Shown: positions 1 to 5,021 of the stretch, piece after piece
Layout of the letters: every line of letters starts with the position of its first letter
Position numbering within the stretch: the first letter of the stretch is position 1
Source: an uncultured Chloroflexota bacterium
GTDB taxonomy: Bacteria; Chloroflexota; Dehalococcoidia; UBA2247; RBG-13-53-26
Reading direction: 5' to 3'
Length of the DNA: 5,413 nt
Assembly: GCA_937860285.1 (NCBI GenBank)
Contig: CALMBS010000383.1
Location: forward strand, 1-5,413
Made by a program: the position numbers and the translations under genes
Notes under the pieces: model-generated
Told to the model about the DNA's origin: nothing
The model's input: only the letters and a program-made list of their open reading frames with translations
The model's database searches: none

Positions 1-97
1 CTGGCGGACTCCATCCCCCCTGATGCCTGTCCTATCCGAGAGTAACACAAGTGACCGGCAGAGTGAAAACGGGGCCGCAGAGGCAGACCCACAAGAA
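1..97. other. Non-coding end of window, nothing recognised
   Basis: No coding frame with a ribosome site, RNA gene or convincing promoter is seen here on either strand. A short plus-strand open frame beginning at base 23 runs antisense through the terminator into the hydrolase gene and looks like chance. Confidence 0.6.
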
Positions 98-130
98 GCG
101 CGAGGGCCTCGAATGAGGCCCCTCTTGCGC
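91..130 (-). terminator. Intrinsic terminator of the hydrolase gene
   Basis: On the minus strand, GCGC-AA-GAGGGGCCTC, loop ATTC, then GAGGCCCTC-GCGC pair into about 13 bp with a 2-nt bulge and a 1-nt bulge (98-110 with 115-130). A short U-rich tail, TTCTTGT, follows. The stem begins 42 nt after the TGA stop. The tail is interrupted, so termination may be partial. Confidence 0.75.
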
Positions 131-132
131 CA

Positions 133-150
133 ACCTGACTCTGATCAGGT
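133..150 (-). other. Small hairpin between stop codon and terminator
   Basis: ACCTGA and TCAGGT (133-138, 145-150) form a perfect 6-bp stem with a 6-nt loop, 22 nt past the TGA stop. It has no U-tract and lies next to the larger terminator stem, so it may only add 3'-end structure. Confidence 0.45.
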
Positions 151-172
151 GTCAATCGTCACTCTGGACGTG

Positions 173-3100
173 TCAACGATACCGCACCCTCTGGTAGAAG
201 ACCCATGACGTTGAGGCTTTGAAACTGGCATCCCCGGTATACACCGCGGTGATGCGATGGAGGCCGACGGGGAGGGTGCCAATGGTGCATGTGGCCCTTC
301 CGGAGGCATCGAGCGTGGCTGTGCCTATCACGCTGCTCCCATGCCTGAAGATGACGGTGCCGGCAGGTGTACCCGACGCCGGCGCCTTCGCTCTGACTGT
401 GGCCGTGAACGTCACCGGCTGGCCGTACTTTGAGGGCCTGGGTGACGAGACAATCCTCACGGTCGTTCTGGCCTTGTTGACCTGCTCCATGACCGCCGAG
501 GAGGTGCTGGAATTGAAGCTGGCATTCCCGTTGTATACCGCCGTAATCGAATGTGCGCCGACCGATAGTGAGCGGGTGGAGAACCTGGCGTACGCCAGAC
601 CACACGATGGCTTCAGGGCCACCGTCGCCAGGGTCTGATCCCCATCCATGAAGGTGACCGTGCCGGTGGGCAGACCCGCACGCCAGCACTCTGGCTTAAC
701 GACGGCGGTCAAGGTCACCCGCCGCCCGAACACCGATGGGTTGGCAGACGATCGCACCCGGACCGACGTGTTCACTTTCTGGGCCATGACGAAGGCGGCT
801 GAAACGGCCTTGTTCCCATCCATGGTGATGGTGACCGGGCTGGCGCTGCCGCTGAGATCGCCACCCCAGCCCGCAAACACCCAACCAGGGGCGGCCTCTG
901 CCGTCAATGTGACCGTGCTTCCGTACCCGTAGGCAGCGTCATCAGGGTCTCTCGACACACTGCCATTCCCGCTCAGCGTGATGGCCAGTGAGTACTCATC
1001 CGCAGCAAAGGTGGCATCGATCGTGTGATCGCCTGAGACTCCCGGGAAGGTGTAGCCCGACAAGGCACCGACTGACACCCCATCCACAAGGACGTCGGCA
1101 ATGTGGTAGCCAGTCTCCGGAGTGATGTCAAAGGTCTGGTCGGTCCCCTGAGGCACCACCACCGCTCCTGACGGGCTGACTGAGCCATTATCACCCGCCG
1201 TCGCGGTTATCGTGTACGCCCTCAGGGAAACCTCGACTGCCACCGTGTCAATGCCGCTGCCCCCATCGTCGTCCGCAACGGTCACGGACACAGTGTAGAC
1301 CCCAGGACCGGCATAGCTGTGGCCCAGGGCGAACGTCTTATCCGGGTTGAGTGCCAGGGTCTGTGGCCCTGAACCATCGCCGTAGTCGACCAGGGCCGTC
1401 CACTCATCCGCCCCGGGGTCGCTGAAGAGGCCCGTGCTGGAGAAGGCATCCCCAAGGCTGATGAACGCATCCGGGCCGGCGTCCACCGTCGGCGCCACAT
1501 TGCTGACGGTGATCTCCATTGTCGCCGTATCGGCCTGGCCGTCAGCCTCCTGCACGGTGAGGGAGGCCGCATAGGTCCCGTTGTCGCTGTACGTGTGCGC
1601 GGGGCTCACGTCGCTGCTGGTCTGGCCATCTCCGAAGTCCCACAGCCAGGAGACGATGCCTTCTGCCGAGGTGGAGTTGTCCGTGAACGTCACCACCAGC
1701 GGCTCATCCCCGCTGGTCGGAGTGGCCGAGAAGTCTGCGTCAGGTCCTGAGGATGACACCGTGATGCTCACCGTATCCGTATCTGACAGATCACCGTCAG
1801 AAACCTCCAACGTGACTTCGGTCGTTCCCGCGGGAAGAGTGACCACGGGAGTCTCTCCGGCCGCGGAGCCTCCCGACCAGGTCCAGGCATACGTTAGAGC
1901 GTCCCCGTCGGGATCAGAGGAGCCCGAGCCATCCAGCGTTACCTCAGCGCCGGCGGGGCTCGTCTGATTGAGTGTCTGGTCTGGCCCGGCATCCGCCGTA
2001 GGTGCCTCATTTGGCAACGGAGTCAGGCCCACATGCAGGTCGTTTACCGCCGGCGGGATGCTCACCACTATGCTGTCGGCCGGATAGTACCCTTCCGCTT
2101 CGACGTGCACGCGGTAGGAGCCCGCCAGCACGTCCCACTGGTACTGCCCGTTTGTGTCCGTGATCAACGGATTCACATCGGGATCCATGATAGCCGGACT
2201 CTCACCGGTCGGCACGTTCTCCCATCCGCCTTCGCCGTCAGGCCTCTGGAGCCAGACGCTGGCGCCCTGTATGCGGGCGTTCGTGTCTGTGTTATAGATG
2301 TAGCCAGCCGGGTCGATGTATATGTCGAAGGTTGTCCCAGTCGGAACACATGGATCTACGTTCTCATCACTGTTCCCTTCGTTGAGACGGTCCCGGACTC
2401 TCTGGGAAGCCTCGGCTTTGGTGATATGGCCATCATGATCCAAATCCAATCCGCGGTTCTGCTGATATGCCTGACTTGGATCAGAGAATAGCACGTAATC
2501 ATTGGGCTCACCGATTGCTCTTGGCCATAACACCGCCATGTACGCATCCTCAAGCGTGGACAGCCGCCCTCTATACGGCTGAAAATACCGTTCCACATAG
2601 TCAAGCTGTTGTTCAGCCGTCATTTCGCGCAATGCATCAACGGTTGTACCCAAGTCAATTGCCGTCGACGGGAGGAACTGGATAAGTCCTGTAGCACCAG
2701 AATCAGGATTGGTCTCCGAAGGACTGAATGTCTCACCAGTCTCAAAGGCCATAATAGCCATGAGAAAACTGGGATCGATGCCAAGGCGTTGGCTGATTTC
2801 GACGACTTTGGCCGCGAAGGTGGTCGAGACCCTTGCACCCCAAGCCAGCTCTGTGCAATCAGTCGAAGACGCTGCATACGTCACACTAGCACGTCCGTGC
2901 CTCGGATAGAACGTGGTGGTGAATGACCATACTGGTGGTCCGCCTGTCATGCTGCCAGTGATGTCCGGGCCACCATCGTCTATGTGTATCCTTATGTCGA
3001 CGCCTGTGGTGTCCTCGCGCCTGTATGTGAACGTGATCGGATCACCGTAGTAGATAGAATCTCCACGCCTCCCTTCAATGCCCACGCCAGAGGGAAGCCC

Positions 3101-4702
3101 GGAGCCCGTTACCCTGGTGGACACGGTCGCGCTGTTGTCGTCGTATCGCGTCTCAAGCGTGGTCGTGGAGACCGACGCAGTGTTCCGGATAACCGTGCCG
3201 ATCGAAACGTCTTCCGGAATCGACACTGTCACTGAAGCCGATCCCCGCCCCGTGGGGAACGTTGGCACTGTTCCCAACTCCCAGGTGACCTCACGCGTGG
3301 CAGCATCGTAGGTTCCACCACCAGAGGCAGATACGAACACAACATCACCAGGGAGCGCATCCTTCAGGATCACGGTCGAAGCAGGCACGCTGCCAAAGTT
3401 GTGGTAGTAGAGGTCATAGGTCATCGTGTTGCCATGATCCATGCTGCTGGGCGCATTCTTGGAGACATACATGTTGGTGCCGCTGAAGGCCGGGAACTTG
3501 AAGAGAATGGCCAGACCAGCCGAAATCACCTGCTTGTTGTAGGAATACTGAAGACCCCGCCCATCAGGCCCTTCGATGCCTACCGTCGCGGAACCGCCGC
3601 AGTCGTAGGAGGCCGAGCCGAAGTCAACATCCTGATACTGGAATATGACGTTGTTCGTTCCCTCGTAGAGAATCGCCTCGAAGGTGATGCCTGAAGCCGA
3701 CGAAGAGTAGTGCTGATTGTCATACCATTCCACCACAAAGGTCCGGTTGGGAGCCTGCCCTCTAGTCTCGTAGTACACTGCCCCGGCTGTGTTCCAGGTG
3801 ACGATGTCGTCCCAAAACGGGAGGATGAAGTTGTGGGGGTCACTGCTGCCGATCGGCTGATTGGTGTACTGGCTCGTACCGCCGCTGGCCAGAAGTATTC
3901 CGTTGTTGGTTATGCTCACCTGGCTGTAGTCGGTACCGTAGAAGTTGAAGAAGAAGCCAACGGGGATGCCATCGACATAGTGGTCGTCGCTGTCCGGCAG
4001 GATCTCTATCCCTGAGCTGGTTATGTCAATCCAATTGTACGATGGCCCGCCGGGACAGTAGCAGTCCGCGTAGGTATAGCCGAAGTTGTCTGGCCCGCCC
4101 GAGCCAAGATACTGAGGAATGTAGGATTCGGGGTCAAGACTGTACGACGCTCCGCACGACCCTAGCTCCTTTCGGCCACTCCTGACTTCAAGGTGGACGT
4201 GCTCACTGCCGGCAACCCCCGTGTCGCCTTGTGTCCCCAGGGCATCGCCAACGGCCACCGTATCGCCAACGGCCAGATCGGCGACTGCGCTTCTCGTGTG
4301 AATGTAGAGCACGGAGAGGTCGGCGTCCTCGTCCCATATGGAAATGGTGCCATAGTCGTCAGTTCCGGCACTCACCACCACTCCACTCGACACTGCGTAG
4401 AAGGTCCTGTCGGCCGTTGCATCACCAGCCACATCCTTGGTCTGCATGTCAATCCCGGAGTGTCCCCCCTGGTAGCCACACGTTTCGCTTGGGTCCTCTC
4501 CGAAGACATTGTAGTCGTAGTTAGCGCCGGCCGAAGGATCGTCGATTTGACTGAGGGGGATGCCAAACAAACGGGAGGCGATCACGGCGCGAGTAGAATG
4601 TAAGGGCTCCGCAAGACCTTCATGCAGAGGCCAGACAGCGGAACCGACCCCTACAAAGACCAAGATCATCACGCAGGCTACTCTGAGCATGGCTCCTCTC
4701 AT
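173..4702 (-). CDS. Secreted multidomain cell-wall hydrolase: M23 peptidase plus SLT transglycosylase with PKD/Ig-like tail
   Basis: Complete 1,509-aa exoprotein, predicted to cut peptidoglycan outside the cell. Order by residue: signal peptide about 1-31 (hydrophobic VACVMILVFVGVG, possible cleavage after A22 or A31); M23 metallopeptidase about 60-200 (H81, D85, H135, H168, H170); nidogen-like module about 208-404; DUF11-like about 408-532; unassigned beta-rich segment 533-621; lysozyme-like SLT domain about 625-775 (catalytic E654, EF-hand 753-764); carboxypeptidase-regulatory-like domain about 790-896; PKD domains about 899-985, 987-1068 and 1069-1159; two InlB-B-like repeats about 1161-1305; two Ig-like repeats about 1308-1506. 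No LPXTG, SLH or C-terminal membrane segment is seen, so it is probably released or held non-covalently. The ATG at 4702 was chosen because AAAGGAGT lies 6 nt upstream; the frame stays open 26 codons further, but that stretch has no ribosome site and would bury the signal peptide. It has its own promoter and terminator. Domain families are recognised by motif; the biological role is inferred. Confidence 0.93.
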   Translation of the reverse strand: MRGAMLRVACVMILVFVGVGSAVWPLHEGLAEPLHSTRAVIASRLFGIPLSQIDDPSAGANYDYNVFGEDPSETCGYQGGHSGIDMQTKDVAGDATADRTFYAVSSGVVVSAGTDDYGTISIWDEDADLSVLYIHTRSAVADLAVGDTVAVGDALGTQGDTGVAGSEHVHLEVRSGRKELGSCGASYSLDPESYIPQYLGSGGPDNFGYTYADCYCPGGPSYNWIDITSSGIEILPDSDDHYVDGIPVGFFFNFYGTDYSQVSITNNGILLASGGTSQYTNQPIGSSDPHNFILPFWDDIVTWNTAGAVYYETRGQAPNRTFVVEWYDNQHYSSSASGITFEAILYEGTNNVIFQYQDVDFGSASYDCGGSATVGIEGPDGRGLQYSYNKQVISAGLAILFKFPAFSGTNMYVSKNAPSSMDHGNTMTYDLYYHNFGSVPASTVILKDALPGDVVFVSASGGGTYDAATREVTWELGTVPTFPTGRGSASVTVSIPEDVSIGTVIRNTASVSTTTLETRYDDNSATVSTRVTGSGLPSGVGIEGRRGDSIYYGDPITFTYRREDTTGVDIRIHIDDGGPDITGSMTGGPPVWSFTTTFYPRHGRASVTYAASSTDCTELAWGARVSTTFAAKVVEISQRLGIDPSFLMAIMAFETGETFSPSETNPDSGATGLIQFLPSTAIDLGTTVDALREMTAEQQLDYVERYFQPYRGRLSTLEDAYMAVLWPRAIGEPNDYVLFSDPSQAYQQNRGLDLDHDGHITKAEASQRVRDRLNEGNSDENVDPCVPTGTTFDIYIDPAGYIYNTDTNARIQGASVWLQRPDGEGGWENVPTGESPAIMDPDVNPLITDTNGQYQWDVLAGSYRVHVEAEGYYPADSIVVSIPPAVNDLHVGLTPLPNEAPTADAGPDQTLNQTSPAGAEVTLDGSGSSDPDGDALTYAWTWSGGSAAGETPVVTLPAGTTEVTLEVSDGDLSDTDTVSITVSSSGPDADFSATPTSGDEPLVVTFTDNSTSAEGIVSWLWDFGDGQTSSDVSPAHTYSDNGTYAASLTVQEADGQADTATMEITVSNVAPTVDAGPDAFISLGDAFSSTGLFSDPGADEWTALVDYGDGSGPQTLALNPDKTFALGHSYAGPGVYTVSVTVADDDGGSGIDTVAVEVSLRAYTITATAGDNGSVSPSGAVVVPQGTDQTFDITPETGYHIADVLVDGVSVGALSGYTFPGVSGDHTIDATFAADEYSLAITLSGNGSVSRDPDDAAYGYGSTVTLTAEAAPGWVFAGWGGDLSGSASPVTITMDGNKAVSAAFVMAQKVNTSVRVRSSANPSVFGRRVTLTAVVKPECWRAGLPTGTVTFMDGDQTLATVALKPSCGLAYARFSTRSLSVGAHSITAVYNGNASFNSSTSSAVMEQVNKARTTVRIVSSPRPSKYGQPVTFTATVRAKAPASGTPAGTVIFRHGSSVIGTATLDASGRATCTIGTLPVGLHRITAVYTGDASFKASTSWVFYQRVRYR
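185..781 (-). repeat. Two tandem C-terminal Ig-like repeats
   Basis: Residues about 1308-1408 and 1410-1506, with a period of about 100 aa. Shared marks are 'T.VR..SS..PS..G..VT.TA.V', 'P.GTV.F..G', and 'L.VG.H.ITAVY.G.ASF..STS'. They match bacterial Ig-like (Big_3-type) domains of extracellular proteins. Copy one differs by carrying two cysteines (C1339, C1367) that could form a disulfide; copy two lacks both but has C1472. The protein ends a few residues after copy two, with a basic tail and no anchor signal. Confidence 0.85.
788..1222 (-). repeat. Two InlB-B-like bacterial repeat domains
   Basis: Residues about 1161-1233 and 1236-1305. Each copy begins with 'Y.(I/L)..(T/L)..G(N)GSVS' and ends with an 'ATF' or 'AAF' strand. 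Copy one contains 'GYHIADVLVDGVSVGALSGY' and 'HTIDATFAAD'; copy two contains 'TAEAAPGWVFAGWGGDLSGS' and 'GNKAVSAAFV'. This is the pattern of the divergent InlB B-repeat or bacterial repeat domain found in surface and secreted proteins. A stalk or adhesion role is likely; no catalytic residues are visible. Confidence 0.8.
1226..2008 (-). repeat. Three tandem PKD domains (protein-level repeat)
   Basis: Residues about 899-985, 987-1068 and 1069-1159. The first has 'APTADAGPDQTL' and 'GSSDPDGDALTYAWTW'; the second has the canonical WDFGDG (1021-1026) and 'PAHTYSDNGTYAASLTV'; the third has 'APTVDAGPD', 'VDYGDGSG' and 'HSYAGPGVYTVSVTVADDDG'. PKD domains are Ig-like extracellular modules that serve as rigid spacers or bind polysaccharide or protein, often with calcium. 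The copies are clearly diverged, so this is an old duplication rather than a recent DNA repeat. Confidence 0.9.
2015..2335 (-). other. Carboxypeptidase-regulatory-like (transthyretin-fold) domain
   Basis: Residues about 790-896. 'IDPAGYIYNTDTNARIQGAS' followed by 'VWLQRPDGEGGW', 'NPLITDTNGQYQWDVLAGSY', 'VHVEAEGYYPADS' and 'IPPAVNDLHVGL' fits the seven-strand carboxypeptidase-regulatory-like family. These are non-catalytic extracellular modules that typically link or stiffen domains. It directly follows the transglycosylase and EF-hand unit and may act as a spacer before the PKD stalk. Confidence 0.75.
2378..2830 (-). other. Lysozyme-like SLT transglycosylase domain with EF-hand loop
   Basis: Residues about 625-775. 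'GIDPSFLMAIMAFETG' carries the presumed catalytic E654. It is followed by the diagnostic 'SGATGLIQFLPSTA' (668-681), then 'LGTTVDALREMTAEQQLDYV' and 'MAVLWPRAIG'. This is the pattern of lysozyme-like transglycosylases also found in phage tail and endolysin proteins. They cleave the MurNAc-GlcNAc glycan bond of peptidoglycan. An EF-hand-type loop DLDHDGHITKAE (753-764, D753/D755/D757/T761/E764) follows directly, suggesting calcium binding. Whether it acts as a lytic transglycosylase or a hydrolysing muramidase cannot be told from motifs alone. Confidence 0.87.
3107..3481 (-). other. DUF11-like beta-sandwich domain
   Basis: Residues about 408-532. The segment has the DUF11 signature: 'MYVSKNAPSSMDHGNTMTYD', a 'YYHNFGSVPASTVILKDALPG' strand pair, 'VVFVSASGGGTYDAATREVT' and a closing 'TASVSTTTLETRYDDNSATV'. 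DUF11 domains are common extracellular stalk modules in bacterial and archaeal surface proteins and are not thought to be catalytic. Here it sits between the nidogen-like module and the unassigned segment ahead of the transglycosylase domain. Confidence 0.8.
3491..4081 (-). other. Nidogen-like extracellular beta module
   Basis: Residues about 208-404. Landmarks are 'GFFFNFYGTDYSQVSITNNG', 'NFILPFWDDI', 'AVYYETRGQAPNRTFVVEW', 'ITFEAILYEGTNNVIFQY' and 'SATVGIEGPDGRGLQYSYN'. This ordered set recurs in bacterial secreted proteases and adhesins and resembles the eukaryotic nidogen (NIDO) fold. It starts with a cysteine pair in DCYC (C214, C216), with C368 later, so a disulfide is possible. The role is probably structural or ligand binding; the family assignment is from memory of the pattern. 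Confidence 0.6.
4103..4525 (-). other. M23 (LytM/lysostaphin-like) metallopeptidase domain of the large protein
   Basis: Residues about 60-200. The sequence shows the H-x-G-x-D motif (HSGID, H81 and D85), a YIH motif (H135) and an H-x-H motif in EHVHLEV (H168, H170), joined by the usual 'VGDTVAVGDALGTQGDTG' hairpin. In the M23 family H81, D85 and H170 would bind zinc, and H135 and H168 would assist catalysis. These enzymes cleave peptide cross-links or stem peptides of peptidoglycan. All expected residues are present, so an active enzyme is likely. Many M23 domains sit at the C-terminus of a protein; here it follows the signal peptide directly. Confidence 0.9.
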
Positions 4703-4707
4703 GGCTG

Positions 4708-4715
4708 ACTCCTTT
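4708..4715 (-). promoter_or_regulatory. Shine-Dalgarno AAAGGAGT that sets the start of the hydrolase gene
   Basis: Minus-strand AAAGGAGT closely fits the anti-SD sequence, and its GGAG core ends 6 nt before the ATG at 4702. A second in-frame ATG at 4690 has only a GGAG 2 nt away, too close to be used well. An ATG at 4780 has no such site. Confidence 0.88.
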
Positions 4716-4722
4716 CTACAAC

Positions 4723-4744
4723 CACCGGACTCACCTCCCCGGTG
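4723..4744 (-). promoter_or_regulatory. Leader hairpin upstream of the ribosome site
   Basis: CACCGG and CCGGTG (4744-4739 and 4728-4723) form a perfect 6-bp stem with a 10-nt purine-rich loop. It ends 7 nt before the Shine-Dalgarno. It lacks a U-tract, so it is not a terminator. It might tune translation or mRNA stability; it matches no riboswitch I recognise. Confidence 0.4.
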
Positions 4745-4835
4745 CCTTCGATCGCACGGCCTTGGCAACATTGACCGCACGACACTCTAGACGGATGGGC
4801 TGCGTGGAACCCCTCATACGCACACAGGCTTTACG

Positions 4836-4864
4836 ACCATATCACAGATGTCCCAGGCTGTCAA
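4836..4864 (-). promoter_or_regulatory. Sigma70-type promoter of the hydrolase gene
   Basis: On the minus strand, TTGACA (4864-4859) is a perfect -35. After exactly 17 bp comes TATGGT (4841-4836), matching 4 of 6 -10 positions, immediately preceded by TGA, an extended -10. Transcription would start near 4829, giving a leader of about 126 nt. It lies between the upstream terminator and the gene, as expected for an independent transcription unit. Confidence 0.75.
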
Positions 4865-4959
4865 ACTTAGACGATTTATGTCCACATTACAGTTCTGTGA
4901 CAGGACTTCGGACTGGAGAACGGCGGCCAAGCGGTGCAGGGGCGCCAATAGAGCCAGGG

Positions 4960-4996
4960 GACAGACAGAAAGGGGCGGGCATCCCTGCCCGCCCCT
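4960..4996 (-). terminator. Intrinsic terminator of the repeat-protein gene
   Basis: A perfect 11-bp GC-rich stem (4971-4981 with 4986-4996, arms aggggcgggca/tgcccgcccct) with a 4-nt loop. On the minus strand it is followed by a U-rich run, TTTCTGTCTGT. It begins 25 nt past the TAG stop, the usual place for a rho-independent terminator. The run lies on the minus-strand side, so it serves the partial gene. Confidence 0.9.
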
Positions 4997-5021
4997 CCGG
5001 TGCTCATCGGTCAGACGCTGT

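Noticed and set aside
1..14. Minus-strand ATG at 12-14 preceded by a G-run as the start of a next gene
   Set aside because: The G-run touches the ATG with almost no spacing and only four codons are visible, so nothing can be supported.
219..638. 139-aa plus-strand open frame, and similar plus-strand frames across 23-4603
   Set aside because: They lie antisense to the recognised domains, have no family motifs, and are expected in GC-rich coding DNA.
3059..3067. RGD(S) integrin-binding-like tripeptide at residues 546-548
   Set aside because: A three-residue match is common by chance and there is no evidence of a eukaryotic host.
4673..4684. Lipobox at C10 of the signal peptide
   Set aside because: Arg at -3 does not fit a lipobox and the Cys lies before the hydrophobic core, so this is not a lipoprotein.
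4703..4780. 26-codon N-terminal extension of the hydrolase to an ATG at 4780
   Set aside because: No ribosome site there; the added residues are charged and would bury the signal peptide, and the stretch contains the leader hairpin and the good Shine-Dalgarno for the ATG at 4702.
4780..4870. Possible cyclic-di-GMP (GEMM) riboswitch, from CGTAAAGCC and GAGGGGTTCC similarity
   Set aside because: The first half of the motif (GCACAGGGCAAACC-like) is absent, and the similar bases overlap the promoter's -10 region, so they would not all be transcribed.
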